60,105 nucleotides of DNA from Bacteroidales bacterium (GCA_022648685.1 JALCMW010000012.1:1-60105), one strand, 5' to 3'; counted from the stretch's first letter, positions 1-9,336 are shown. Notes: a model not told the origin generated them from the letters alone. Numbers and translations: made by a program.

Positions 1-82
1 ACCCATATCGAACAGAGAAGTTAAGCCCGCCATCGCCGATGGTACTGACATACCAGTCGGAAGAGTAGGCAGCTGCCGTTCT
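1..82 (+). rRNA. rrf: 5S ribosomal RNA, 3' part (cut by window edge)
   Basis: The first ~82 bases match the 3' two-thirds of bacterial 5S rRNA: the CGAACAGAGAAGTTAAGCCC block, the CGCCGATGGTACTG block and the GAGTAGGCAGCTGCC 3' arm are recognisable. The 5' end lies outside the window, so an rRNA operon probably ends here. The exact 3' end is estimated from where the terminator hairpin begins. Confidence 0.93.
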
Positions 83-85
83 TCG

Positions 86-124
86 AGGCCCGGACAGATT
101 GATTTCTGTCCGGGCCTTTTTTTT
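86..124 (+). terminator. Intrinsic terminator of the rRNA operon
   Basis: A perfect 12-bp stem (86-97 pairing with 106-117, AGGCCCGGACAG / CTGTCCGGGCCT) with an 8-base loop is followed by a run of eight T (117-124). It sits directly after the 5S gene and is a textbook Rho-independent terminator. Confidence 0.93.
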
Positions 125-168
125 ATGCCCGCACTTCATCTTTATGTAATGTGCAGCCCTTTTTTATG

Positions 169-176
169 TAAATTTG
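169..176 (+). promoter_or_regulatory. Candidate Bacteroidota -7 box for the S15 hydrolase
   Basis: TAAATTTG matches the Bacteroidota -7 consensus TAnnTTTG. No good TTTG -33 box is seen at the usual 19-21 base spacing, and the 5' leader would be about 90 bases, so support is modest. Confidence 0.35.
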
Positions 177-270
177 TTCCCGGTTCCCGGCCGGCGGAAA
201 CTACATTGCTAGCCCCTTTGCCGGAAAATAGGAATCCGATAATTTTTTATGCTAAATTCTTTTGTCTGTC

Positions 271-2133
271 ATGAATGAAAAATTGAAATATTGTTTCATT
301 TCGATTGTTTTATCTTGCCTTTCAATCTTTTTGTCCGGAGCCCAAAATGTGACTGATGAATGGCTCAAGGCAAATTATTCAAAAAAGGAGGTCATGATTA
401 CCATGAGAGACGGCGTGAAGTTATTCACCGCCGTTTATGAGCCTTTTTCAGACACTTCCGCAGAAAGGCCTGTCATAATGATAAGGACTCCTTATGGGAC
501 CAAGCCTTACGGAAAAGCCTTTAGCCGTGACCTTGGAACTTCCATGCATGATTTCGTACTTAATAAGTACATTGTGGTTTATCAAAGTGTAAGGGGGACT
601 TACATGAGTGAAGGTGTATATGAGAATGTCCCTTCTTTACTCAAGAAAAAAAGTGAGGATGGATATGCAGTTGATGAAGCCACGGATACATACGATACTA
701 TCGAATGGATTATACACAATACACATAACAATGGTTGTGTAGGTATAAAAGGAGTATCTTATCCGGGATTTTATGCCATGGCCGGTGCACTTTGCGGTCA
801 TCCTGCTTTAAAGGCTGTTTCACCTCAGGCCCCTGTAACCGATTGGTTCATGGGTGACGACATGCATCATAACGGTGCTTTGTTTTTGAGCGATCTGTAT
901 AGTTTCGGTTCTTCATTTTTCAGGAAGAAATATAATCCGTCAATGCACGGTCGGCCTTGTTTGGTCAAGGCCGACGGAGTCCTGTATGATTATTTCCGCG
1001 GTAAGCCTCTATCGGAATTGCTATATCCTCTTAAAGACAGTCTGGAATTCCTGGATTCCATGATGCGACATCCGGATTATGACGATTTCTGGAAAGAAAG
1101 GGATATCTCTTTGGGTATAAAGAATATAAAACCGGCTGTAATGCTTGTGGGAGGAGCGTATGATGCCGAGGATTGTTACGGAACATTCAGGACATATGCA
1201 CAATTGAAAAAATTATCACCAGGTACGGAGACGTTCCTTGTCGAAGGTCCATGGTATCATGGCGCATGGCATAATCCGGATTATAATCATTTGGACGGTG
1301 CTTATTTCGGAAACGGATCCGCAGCTTATTTTATGGATAAAATAGAATATCCGTTCTTTTCCTGGTACCTTGAAGGCAAAGGTAAAAAACCATCCCACGT
1401 GAATTTTCTGCCTTCAGGCGAAACGGATCCGCAGGTGATGTCAAACAGACCTTCAGACCGTTTATGGGAAACAAGTGATACCTGGCCGTTGAAAAATGTT
1501 GAATACGAAAAGTATTATTTCGAAAGTGACAGTACTTTGAGCCGAAAGAAACCTTCTTTGAGAGTATCGTGCCTTACATATGTCTCGGATCCAGATTGTC
1601 CTGTACCGTATTTCCACAAAGATACGGAAAGCCGAGGACGTGATTATATGGCGGGAGACCAAAATTTTGCTTCGAAAAGGGCTGATGTTCTTTCTTTCAC
1701 TGGTGCCGAACTTTGCGATACTTTGAAAATTGCGGGACCATTGAGAGTTCACATAAGTGCATCTTCTTCCGGGACGGATGCGGATTTCGTAGTGAAACTC
1801 ATCGATGTCCGTCCTGACGGTTATCAAATGCTTGTTAGGGGGGATGTCATGCCTTCAAGGTTCAGGGATGGCTTTTCAAAGGCCAAGCCTCTGGTTCCGG
1901 GCAAGACATTTACCATCGACTTCAAGATGAATGACATATATCATTATTTTCTTCCGGGGCACAAACTTATGGTACAGGTACAGAGTTCGTGGTTTCCTTT
2001 GGTTGCCATGAATCCTCAGACTTTTATCGATAATCCTTATATGGCTGTTTCCGGCGATTATAAAAAAGCTTCAATATCTGTTTTTACATGCGGTTTTGAG
2101 AAGTCATATATAGTTCTTCCCATTCGGGAATAG
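271..2133 (+). CDS. Secreted CocE/NonD family S15 hydrolase
   Basis: A 620-aa serine hydrolase of the X-Pro dipeptidyl-peptidase S15 / CocE / glutaryl-7-ACA acylase family, likely cleaving amide or ester bonds outside the cytoplasm. The N-terminus has a Sec signal peptide (hydrophobic residues ~8-21, then SGAQ). The alpha/beta-hydrolase domain has the nucleophile Ser163 in GVSYPG, Asp298 in GGAYDAED and His330 in GPWYHGAW, spaced as in the family. The C-terminal ~200 residues look like the jelly-roll domain of S15 enzymes. An in-frame TTG nine bases upstream also exists, but ATG 271 gives the natural signal peptide. It stands alone between the rRNA terminator and the lipid cluster promoter. 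The substrate cannot be told from sequence. Confidence 0.9.
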   Translation: MNEKLKYCFISIVLSCLSIFLSGAQNVTDEWLKANYSKKEVMITMRDGVKLFTAVYEPFSDTSAERPVIMIRTPYGTKPYGKAFSRDLGTSMHDFVLNKYIVVYQSVRGTYMSEGVYENVPSLLKKKSEDGYAVDEATDTYDTIEWIIHNTHNNGCVGIKGVSYPGFYAMAGALCGHPALKAVSPQAPVTDWFMGDDMHHNGALFLSDLYSFGSSFFRKKYNPSMHGRPCLVKADGVLYDYFRGKPLSELLYPLKDSLEFLDSMMRHPDYDDFWKERDISLGIKNIKPAVMLVGGAYDAEDCYGTFRTYAQLKKLSPGTETFLVEGPWYHGAWHNPDYNHLDGAYFGNGSAAYFMDKIEYPFFSWYLEGKGKKPSHVNFLPSGETDPQVMSNRPSDRLWETSDTWPLKNVEYEKYYFESDSTLSRKKPSLRVSCLTYVSDPDCPVPYFHKDTESRGRDYMAGDQNFASKRADVLSFTGAELCDTLKIAGPLRVHISASSSGTDADFVVKLIDVRPDGYQMLVRGDVMPSRFRDGFSKAKPLVPGKTFTIDFKMNDIYHYFLPGHKLMVQVQSSWFPLVAMNPQTFIDNPYMAVSGDYKKASISVFTCGFEKSYIVLPIRE

Positions 2134-2153
2134 GATTAGTTTAACAAAAATAT

Positions 2154-2161
2154 TAATTTTG
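2154..2161 (+). promoter_or_regulatory. Candidate promoter of the aryl-polyene-like operon
   Basis: TAATTTTG fits the Bacteroidota -7 consensus TAnnTTTG and lies 23 bases before the first ACP start codon, in the 51-base gap after the hydrolase stop. The -33 region is not well conserved. It is the only obvious promoter box before the long gene string that runs to 20122. Confidence 0.5.
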
Positions 2162-2184
2162 TAAGATATATAATTAGTTGAAAC

Positions 2185-2433
2185 ATGGATAAGCAGGAGC
2201 TTATAAATAAAATAAACGATATTCTTTCGGACGAATTCGAAGTGAGCAAAGACAAGATTTCTCCGGATGCTTCATTGATGTCGACATTGGATCTGGACAG
2301 CCTTGACCTTGTCGATATAGTCGTATTGGTAGAGAAAAATTTCGGGTTCGTTATGAAGAAAGAAGATTTTTCCGGTATAAAAACTTTTAACGATTTTTAT
2401 TCGTTTGTTTTTTCAAGACTGGAAACAGATTAA
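2185..2433 (+). CDS. Acyl carrier protein 1 of the lipid/aryl-polyene-like cluster
   Basis: An 82-aa acidic, helical acyl carrier protein. The phosphopantetheine site is Ser39 in LDLDSLDLVD, and the following helix (VVLVEKNFGFVM) is typical of ACPs. It would carry starter or growing chains for the ketosynthases downstream. It is the first gene of the cluster, 6 bases before the acyltransferase. A second ACP lies at 6226; the pair resembles the two-ACP design of aryl polyene clusters (ApeE/ApeF), which is inference from context. Confidence 0.92.
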   Translation: MDKQELINKINDILSDEFEVSKDKISPDASLMSTLDLDSLDLVDIVVLVEKNFGFVMKKEDFSGIKTFNDFYSFVFSRLETD

Positions 2434-2439
2434 TCGGAT

Positions 2440-3336
2440 ATGGCCGGAAAATGGAAAGGAAAGACCAGAGGAGGCACTTTCGGATATTTGTTTTTTATTT
2501 TTCTGATTAAGAAATCGGGAATAGGCATCGCATATTTCTTTCTTTATCTCGTTGTGCCGTATTTTGTTTTGTTTGCCCCTTCGTCTACCCATAGTGTCTG
2601 GGTATATTCCAGATATGTCCTTAAATATGGCTTTTTCAAGTCGATTTTGTTTTTGTACAGGAATTATTATTCATTCGGACGTTCTCTTATAGATAAAATA
2701 GCTGTGGGAGCTGGATTGTCCGATCGTTATGATTTTGAATTTGAAAATTCCGATATTCTGGATATTCTTTCCAAGAAAGATTCTGGTGCAGTGATAATTG
2801 GAGCTCATTTCGGTTCATGGGAGGTCGGTGCCCCGTTTTTCAATAATTACGGAAGCCGTTTGAACCTTGTTATGTTCGATAATGAAGATGAGAACATAAA
2901 AAGAATATTATCCGATAATATTTCCGGTGTCCCCGATTATACTGTTATTCCTGTCAATAAAGATAATCTGGAGCACGTGTTCAAAATAGCTTTTGCTCTT
3001 GAAAATAATGAATTGGTCTGTTTCCAGGGTGACAGGTTCGTCAATGATGAAAAAGTCGTTCGAATTGATTTTATGGGGGTTCCGGCCGAGTTTCCGCAGG
3101 GACCGTTCCTTGTCGCTTCCAAATTCAAAGTTCCTGTGATTTTTTATTTTGCCGTACGGGAAAAGGGGCGGAAATATAAGTTCGTATTCAAAAAGGCAAA
3201 GGTCACGGATTCCGGGTCCGATGGCAAGTCCGTCGCCGAAGCTTATTTGAAACAATATGTATCTGTATTGGAAACCGAAGTTGGAAAATATCCGGAGCAG
3301 TGGTACAATTTTTATGATTTTTGGAATTTGTTTTGA
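2440..3336 (+). CDS. LpxL/HtrB-like lysophospholipid acyltransferase
   Basis: A 298-aa membrane-associated acyltransferase of the bacterial lipid A acyltransferase (LpxL/HtrB/MsbB) superfamily. An N-terminal hydrophobic segment (~15-45) is followed by the catalytic HX4E motif His123-Glu128 in AHFGSWEVG and a later FQGDR block at ~200 matching the family. It probably moves an acyl chain from an ACP or CoA to a lipid-linked acceptor. Between an ACP and a methyltransferase it fits the acyltransferase of aryl-polyene/flexirubin clusters rather than the housekeeping lipid A enzyme. The exact acceptor is unknown. Confidence 0.85.
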   Translation: MAGKWKGKTRGGTFGYLFFIFLIKKSGIGIAYFFLYLVVPYFVLFAPSSTHSVWVYSRYVLKYGFFKSILFLYRNYYSFGRSLIDKIAVGAGLSDRYDFEFENSDILDILSKKDSGAVIIGAHFGSWEVGAPFFNNYGSRLNLVMFDNEDENIKRILSDNISGVPDYTVIPVNKDNLEHVFKIAFALENNELVCFQGDRFVNDEKVVRIDFMGVPAEFPQGPFLVASKFKVPVIFYFAVREKGRKYKFVFKKAKVTDSGSDGKSVAEAYLKQYVSVLETEVGKYPEQWYNFYDFWNLF

Positions 3337-3338
3337 TT

Positions 3339-4406
3339 ATGAATGAACGGTATGTGAATAAGCGGATTTCCGCATTGGATGCGCAGAGGGTTGCACATGA
3401 AATAGCTTTCGGCCCTATAATATTCCAGGTTTCAAGGCTTATGGTTAAATTCGGCATATTCGGTCTGCTAATGAAAACGGATGAAGGCTTGACTCAAAAG
3501 GAAGTTTCCGTCAAGACCGGTCTTTCCGAATATGCGGCACAGGTGCTTCTGGAATCATCTTTGACAATAGGTACGGTTCTTTACAATGACGGCAAATACA
3601 GGATATCGAAAATAGGTTGGTTCCTTGAAAATGATCCCATGGTCAAATCGAACATGAATTTCAATCAGGATGTGAATTATAAAGGAATGTTCCATCTTGA
3701 AGAATCTTTGTTGAAAGGCAAACCGGAAGGGCTGAAGGAATTGGGAAATTGGTCTACGTTGTATGAAGGGCTTGCGAGTATGGATCCGAAGGTAAGGGAA
3801 AGCTGGTTCGGCTTCGATCATTATTATTCGGATAATTCATTCGATGAAGTCCTTCCTGTGATTTTTGCTTCCAGGCCGTCTTCCGTATTGGATATAGGCG
3901 GTAATACGGGAATATGGGCTTTGAGATGTGTAGGATATGACCCCGGAGTTCAGGTTACCGTGATGGATCTGCCCCAGCAGATCGGGCTCATGGACAAAAA
4001 TATCTATGGAAAGCCGGGAGCCGAAAGGATACATGGAATTGCTTGCGATATTCTCGACTCTTCTTCAAAGATTCCGGAAGGATTCGATATAATATGGATG
4101 AGCCAGTTTCTGGATTGTTTTCCGGAAGATAAGGTATCGGACATCCTTGCAAAAGTTGTCGATGGAATTTCAAGGGATTCTGATGTGTATATTCTTGAAA
4201 CTATTTGGGATAGACAGAAATACGACACTGCTTCTTTTGATCTTACCCAGACCAGCGTCTATTTTACCGCTATTGCAAATGGAAACAGTAAAATGTTTTT
4301 TTCCGATGACTTGTTTGCCATGATCAGGAAATCCGGTTTGACTATTTCTTCTGTCAGGGATGGGATAGGACTCGGACATAGCCTCATTCATTGCGTTTTG
4401 AAATAA
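3339..4406 (+). CDS. SAM-dependent methyltransferase with winged-helix N-domain
   Basis: A 355-aa class I methyltransferase of the plant-type O-methyltransferase fold. Residues ~35-95 resemble the winged-helix dimerisation domain; the SAM site is VLDIGGNTG at ~183-191. ATG 3339 starts two bases after the acyltransferase stop; an upstream TTG (3321) would overlap that gene and is less likely. In aryl polyene clusters such enzymes methylate the aryl head group, so a hydroxyaryl or polyketide intermediate is the inferred substrate. Methylation of oxygen versus carbon cannot be decided from sequence. Confidence 0.82.
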   Translation: MNERYVNKRISALDAQRVAHEIAFGPIIFQVSRLMVKFGIFGLLMKTDEGLTQKEVSVKTGLSEYAAQVLLESSLTIGTVLYNDGKYRISKIGWFLENDPMVKSNMNFNQDVNYKGMFHLEESLLKGKPEGLKELGNWSTLYEGLASMDPKVRESWFGFDHYYSDNSFDEVLPVIFASRPSSVLDIGGNTGIWALRCVGYDPGVQVTVMDLPQQIGLMDKNIYGKPGAERIHGIACDILDSSSKIPEGFDIIWMSQFLDCFPEDKVSDILAKVVDGISRDSDVYILETIWDRQKYDTASFDLTQTSVYFTAIANGNSKMFFSDDLFAMIRKSGLTISSVRDGIGLGHSLIHCVLK

Positions 4407-4437
4407 TTGTAATCTGTTTATGGTCGATACCGGAAAA

Positions 4438-6221
4438 ATGAATGAAATAAAAACTTATATAGCCGATACGGAAATGATCACCTCTCTGGGTGCCGGTGTC
4501 GGTGTCAATTTAAAGGCTTTGTCGGAAGGCCGGAGCGGTGTTGTATCTTGCGATGATCCGAGGCTTGCCCAACGTAAAATAATGTTGGGAAAAATACCGG
4601 AATCCGCTTATGTCGGATTATGGGAAAGGTACGGGTATTATCTTACCCGCGCTGAAGTTCTGACTGTAGCCTGTATCGACAGGATATTTTCCGGAAACAT
4701 ATTGATTCCTGAAAAGACGGGATTCATATTGGCTACGGCAAAAGGCAACATAGATACTCTTGAAGGACGGTGCGGCTCTGAAGACAATCTTTTTGTTCCA
4801 GAGGAAAATGATCCCGTATTCATGACCAACATGGCATCGAGGATTGCTTCCCGTTTCGGCTTCAGTTCTTCAAGTGTCCATATTATCTCGAATGCCTGTA
4901 TTTCCGGTGTACCGCCATCGTGGCAGCCGAACGTCTGATTGCCTGCGGTGTGTATTCTTCCGTTATTGTTGCCGGAGTGGATGTGCAGTCAAGGTTCATC
5001 ACCAGCGGTTTTTCTTCATTCAAATCTGTCAGTGAATCTGTCTGCAGGCCATATGATTCATCGCGGGACGGCTTGAATCCGGGTGAAGCATGCGGAGCAA
5101 TGCTGCTGAAAGCTTACGGGCCGCAAGAGAAGCTGGCGGGAAAGGAATTGCCGGATGATGCCGTAATCATTTCCGGAGGGGCGATAAGCAATGATGCAAA
5201 TCATATCACAGGACCTTCCAGAACAGGTGACGGACTCTATTTCGCAATAAGAAATGCCATGTCAGAAGCTATGGTTTCCACGGAGGAAATAAGTTTTCTT
5301 CAAATGCATGGCACGGCTACTCTTTACAATGATGAAATGGAATCGAAAGCTGCAGCGTTGGCTGGCTTGGGCGATGTTCCGGCCCAGAGCCTGAAACCTT
5401 ATTTCGGCCATACAATGGGGGCTTCAGGGCTTATCGAATCAATTATCTGTGCGGAAGAGCTCCGCCGCGGGATTGTCTTCGGTACCAAAGGGTTCTCCGA
5501 ATCAGGTGTGACCTGTCCTCTTGATGTCTCTTCCCATAACAGGAATGTCCGGATGGAACATTGCATTAAGACAGCTTCCGGTTTCGGCGGCAGCAATGCG
5601 GCCATCGTTTTGAGTCTTAATCGTTTCTCAAAAGAAAAAAGAGGGGGGAAGGAAGCGGCCGGAGTTGTTTCGTTGCGGAGACTGGCAATACGGAAAAACC
5701 GTATGGATATAGAAGATAATACCGGGGTAAAAGTATCGAAATCAGTCGAAGGAGATTTCGGTTCCTTCATACGTTGCCTTTTCAATGAAAGGGGGGGAGC
5801 ATATATGAAATTTTACAAAATGGATAATCTGAGCAAGCTCGGATATGTGGCTTCGGATTACCTTATAGGGGATCTTGAGTACGATTCCGAAGAGATGGCC
5901 GTTCTGCTTGAAAACCGAAGCGGATCACTTGACACGGATATAAAACATCAGCAGATAATAGATAACGAATCCGATGAAAGTGCCAGTCCGGCCGTATTCG
6001 TGTATACTTTGCCTAATGTCTCTTCGGGAGAGATATCCATCGCCCATCATATAAAAGGTGAAAACACATTTTTCATATCCGGCAAATACGATCCTTCGGC
6101 TTTGTCAGCATATGCCAGGATACTTTTTTCGGAAACAGAGATAAAATATTGCATTATAGGCTGGCTTGAATTGCTTGGTGAAGACTATTGTGCAGAAATG
6201 GAACTTCTTCAAAAGAAATAA
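4438..6221 (+). pseudogene. Ketosynthase fused to ketoacyl-synt_2-like domain, interrupted by a -1 frameshift
   Basis: A FabF-like beta-ketoacyl synthase (594 aa if repaired) split into two frames. The first frame ends soon after the active-site block NACISG (Cys154); the second resumes with AAERLIACGVY and carries HGTA (His) and LKPYFGHTMGASG (Lys, His). Adding one base after 4910 (Val codon GT-) restores SGVTAIVAAERL, so one base is missing at about 4910/4911. All catalytic residues are present, so this may be a sequencing or assembly error or a very recent mutation. The last ~170 residues (FYKMDNLSKLGYVASDYL, ENRSGSLDTD) resemble the ketoacyl-synt_2 domain seen in Bacteroidota lipid clusters. 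ATG 4438 fits KS starts better than ATG 4420. Confidence 0.85.
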
Positions 6222-6225
6222 TCAA

Positions 6226-6492
6226 ATGGATGAATTAATTGAAAAATTGAAAAAGCAGTTGATCGAGGCTCTCAATCTTGAGGAAATGGAACCTGAGAAG
6301 ATTGATCCCGAAGCTCCTCTGTTCGGTGAGGGCGGGCTGGGTCTGGATTCCATAGATGCTTTGGAAATCATACTGTTGCTGGATAAAAATTATCATATTA
6401 AGATAAAGAATCCCGCCGAAGGCAAGGCTATCTTTTATTCCGTAGGAACAATGGCCGATTATATAAGGAATCATTCCGTTTCAGATAAATAA
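6226..6492 (+). CDS. Acyl carrier protein 2
   Basis: An 88-aa ACP with phosphopantetheine attachment at Ser42 in LGLDSIDALE, flanked by an acidic N-terminal helix and a conserved C-terminal helix (VGTMADYIRNH). ATG 6226 lies four bases after the upstream stop; a longer frame from 6166 overlaps the ketosynthase and is not credible. It sits between two ketosynthase genes and probably holds the growing chain. Confidence 0.92.
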   Translation: MDELIEKLKKQLIEALNLEEMEPEKIDPEAPLFGEGGLGLDSIDALEIILLLDKNYHIKIKNPAEGKAIFYSVGTMADYIRNHSVSDK

Positions 6493-6497
6493 ATCGG

Positions 6498-7703
6498 ATG
6501 CGGGATGTCTATGTCATAGGGGCCGGAGTCGTATCGGCTGCAGGATCTGATCTTGGCAGCCATATTGATTCGTTCCGCCGGAGAAAAAGCGGGTTGGGAA
6601 AGGTGAGCCTTTTCCGTACTGCGCTTGATGTTCCAGCCGGTGAAGTTTCCATGAGTAATTCCGAACTGCGTCGGGAGTTGAGTCTGCCTGGAAAGCCTGT
6701 AATCTCCCGTACGGCTCTGTTGGGGATGAAGGCGGCGTCCCAGGCATTCGAGGATGCTTGCAGTAGCGGTTTCCGTTTGAAAGGGACGATAGGTTTGATT
6801 TGCGGAACGTCGGTAGGCGGCATGGACATATCGGAAGATTTCTGGGAAACACACAGAGACGATCTCGGAGAAGGTGACATATCTTCTATATCAATGCATG
6901 ATTGCGGAGCTTCTACCCAGGCTATTGCATCTTATTTGAAAAGTATTGCCGGCTGTCCGGGTTTTGATTTCATTACCACGATCAGTACCGCATGTTCTTC
7001 AGCCGGAAATGCTATAATGCTAGGTGCAAGAATGATAAGGTCAGGACAGTTGGATTATGCCATTGTCGGAGGGATGGATTCTTTATGCCGCTTTACTTTG
7101 AACGGATTCAATTCCCTTATGATACTTGACAGCAAGCCTTGCCGTCCTTTCGATGCAACCGAAGCCGGGTTGAATCTGGGTGAAGGTGCCGGTTTCCTTA
7201 TCCTGGCTTCCGATGTTTCATGCAGACAGGCATATTGCAGGGTGACCGGCTGGTCAAACGTCGATGAAGCTTTTCATCAGACCGGAAGTTCCCCTGAGGG
7301 AGATGGCCCTTATATGGCTATGAGCCAGGCTTTGGCAGTTGCAGGGTTGAAGCCTTCGGAGATCAGTTTCGTCAATACCCATGGGACTGGGACGCCTTCC
7401 AACGATCTTTCTGAAAGTTCGGCGCTTATCCGTCTTTTTCAAGATCATGTACCTCCGTTCAATTCGTTGAAGGCATATTTCGGGCATACCCTCGGAGCTT
7501 CCGAAGGTGTTGAAGCCGTGTGTTGCGCAGCAGCCGTAAAATACGGGATAAAGATAGGCAGTCTCAATTTCTCCCGTCCGATTCCCGGGACCGGTCTGGT
7601 TCCTTATACAGGATTTGAAGAAGGGGCCGGAATAGATAATATCATTTCGAATTCTTTCGGTTTCGGTGGCAATTGTTCGAGTTTAGTTTTTTCCAAATTA
7701 TGA
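6498..7703 (+). CDS. Beta-ketoacyl-ACP synthase (FabF-like KS)
   Basis: A 401-aa, full-length condensing enzyme of the KAS I/II thiolase fold. The catalytic triad is intact: Cys166 in STACSSAG, His295 in NTHGTGTPSND and His330 in LKAYFGHTLGASEG with Lys325. The C-terminal SFGFGGNCSS block is also typical. It would extend an acyl-ACP by decarboxylative condensation with malonyl-ACP. Its stop overlaps the next start (ATGA), implying translational coupling to the Cys-less KS-like protein, as in KS/chain-length-factor pairs. Confidence 0.92.
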   Translation: MRDVYVIGAGVVSAAGSDLGSHIDSFRRRKSGLGKVSLFRTALDVPAGEVSMSNSELRRELSLPGKPVISRTALLGMKAASQAFEDACSSGFRLKGTIGLICGTSVGGMDISEDFWETHRDDLGEGDISSISMHDCGASTQAIASYLKSIAGCPGFDFITTISTACSSAGNAIMLGARMIRSGQLDYAIVGGMDSLCRFTLNGFNSLMILDSKPCRPFDATEAGLNLGEGAGFLILASDVSCRQAYCRVTGWSNVDEAFHQTGSSPEGDGPYMAMSQALAVAGLKPSEISFVNTHGTGTPSNDLSESSALIRLFQDHVPPFNSLKAYFGHTLGASEGVEAVCCAAAVKYGIKIGSLNFSRPIPGTGLVPYTGFEEGAGIDNIISNSFGFGGNCSSLVFSKL

Positions 7704-8599
7704 GACATTGTTATATAAACGGTTATGCTTTGATAATCTCTGTCGACGGATTCGATTCCGTTGATCGGGATGACTCAAAGGCCTTTTTTGATTGTTTGTA
7801 TAACGGTTCCCATGTTCCCCGGGACAGTTTCGATTATAAAAAGATTATTTCCGACGGAAATCTAAGACGCAGGATGGGGCCACTGGTGAAATCCGGTGTT
7901 GCTGCAGGTCTTCTGTGTCTTGACGGTGTTCCTTCGGATTCGGTCGGAGGTATAGTCACAGCAACGGGATTGGGCTTTTTGTCGGATACGGAAAGGTTCA
8001 TGAACGATATGATAGACCGGAATGAGAGTATGCTTAATCCTTCGCCTTTCATGCAGTCTACGTTCAATACGGTTGGAAGCCATATCGCTATGATCCGCGG
8101 AATACATTCATACAATATGACTTACGTACATCGCGGATTCAGCTTCGAAAGTGCTTTGTCCGATGCGATGATGCTTATTGACGAAGGTGCGGAAACCGTA
8201 TTGGCAGGAGGTTTCGATGAGATGACCTTTCCCGTTCATAAGTTGCTCGTAAGATTGGGTTCCGCTCCGAAATTTCAAAATGGGGAAATTTCGGGCTTCG
8301 TTCTTCTTTCTTCGATACGGACCGGGAATACGTTTGCAGAATTACATTGTGTGAAAACCCGTTATGGACATTTCTCGGAAGAAAACCTTGAAAAATGGAG
8401 AAGTGATGTCGCCCTGTCTTACGGAACGGATCTTGAAAGTGCAGGCATTTTCGATTGTGATTCTTCAGTTTCAGGGCCGTATATGACTGATTCAGCATCT
8501 GTCCTTTGCAATGCTTTGGAGAAAGGTTCCGGGAAGACGTTTATACGTAATGATTTTTGCGGAAAGAATCATTCTTTGATTTTGCTGGACATATTATGA
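7700..8599 (+). CDS. Ketosynthase-like protein lacking the catalytic Cys (chain-length-factor-like)
   Basis: A 299-aa protein related to the N-terminal half of ketosynthases (ketoacyl-synt_2-like): GGIVTATGLGFLSDTERF, then MTYVHRGFSFESALSDAM where the nucleophilic elbow should lie, then VLAGGFDEM. The position equivalent to the active Cys is occupied by His/Arg (~144-145), so it should not condense by itself. Coupled start (ATGA at 7700) with the active KS suggests a heterodimer in which this subunit shapes chain length, as ApeC-like CLFs do in aryl polyene synthesis. Homology is clear at the fold-motif level; the role is inferred. Confidence 0.72.
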   Translation: MRHCYINGYALIISVDGFDSVDRDDSKAFFDCLYNGSHVPRDSFDYKKIISDGNLRRRMGPLVKSGVAAGLLCLDGVPSDSVGGIVTATGLGFLSDTERFMNDMIDRNESMLNPSPFMQSTFNTVGSHIAMIRGIHSYNMTYVHRGFSFESALSDAMMLIDEGAETVLAGGFDEMTFPVHKLLVRLGSAPKFQNGEISGFVLLSSIRTGNTFAELHCVKTRYGHFSEENLEKWRSDVALSYGTDLESAGIFDCDSSVSGPYMTDSASVLCNALEKGSGKTFIRNDFCGKNHSLILLDIL

Positions 8600-9291
8600 T
8601 CATCTTGTATATTGTCATTTCCGTTGTCTTATTGGTCCTTGCTTTTCTTGTCTGGGCTTCCTCTTCGGTAGGTTCCGGGGTATATGTCCATGCCTTTTGC
8701 CGTGAAAAGACATCTGAGAAAAGGGCTTATCTCACTTTCGACGATGGTCCGGACCCTGTGATGACAGGCGGGATACTCGATATTCTGGATGCAAGAAATG
8801 CGAAAGCGGTTTTTTTCCTGATAGGGGATAAAGTGAGCGGAAATGAGGACATAGTAAAGGATATAGTATCGGGAGGTCATGAAATAGGTATACATTCAAA
8901 CTGCCATAGATGGTTTTTCCCGTTGTTAGGCAAAAGGAGAATGACAGGGGATCTGTCTTATTGCAAATCTTTGCTGGATACTTTTTCAGATTGTCCTGTG
9001 AAACTGTTCCGCCCTCCTTTCGGAGTGACTACTCCCAATATGTCTTATGCCGTGAAATATCTGGGATTGAATGTAATTGGCTGGGATATCAGGACTTTCG
9101 ATACTGTTGTGAAGGGTAGTTCGAAGGAAAAGTCCGAAGTTGTGCTTAAGCGTGTTTCAAAACGGCTCCGTCCGGGTTCAGTCATACTTCTGCATGACCG
9201 TCTTCCGTACAGCTGCGCGATTTTGTCTGCCGTCCTCGATTATCTGGATTCCATGGGATATAAGTATGATAAGTGTATTCCGGTCCGGTAA
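8596..9291 (+). CDS. NodB-type polysaccharide deacetylase family protein (CE4)
   Basis: A 231-aa membrane-anchored NodB-homology protein with one N-terminal transmembrane helix (~3-22). The five CE4 motifs are visible: TFDDGPD (47-53, catalytic and metal Asp), HSNCH (His100, His104, metal ligands), RPPFG (139-143), WDIRTFD and LLHD near the C-terminus. It should remove N- or O-acetyl groups from a sugar outside the cytoplasm. ATG 8596 overlaps the previous stop (ATGA). Within the lipid cluster a deacetylation step on the sugar or amide head group is plausible. Confidence 0.88.
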   Translation: MIILYIVISVVLLVLAFLVWASSSVGSGVYVHAFCREKTSEKRAYLTFDDGPDPVMTGGILDILDARNAKAVFFLIGDKVSGNEDIVKDIVSGGHEIGIHSNCHRWFFPLLGKRRMTGDLSYCKSLLDTFSDCPVKLFRPPFGVTTPNMSYAVKYLGLNVIGWDIRTFDTVVKGSSKEKSEVVLKRVSKRLRPGSVILLHDRLPYSCAILSAVLDYLDSMGYKYDKCIPVR

Positions 9292-9336
9292 TGCCGTTTT
9301 TATTTTTTAACTTTATAAGTTTATAAATTCCGAATC

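Noticed and set aside
2971..2982. GAGCACGTGTTC, similar to a parS-type palindrome
   Set aside because: Lies inside the acyltransferase gene, 53 kb from parAB, with one mismatch; no cluster of such sites was seen. Chance is likely.
4920..6221. Second half of the ketosynthase read as an independent gene
   Set aside because: It begins in mid-domain right after the active-site loop and lacks a ribosome-binding site; it is the continuation of the frameshifted KS.
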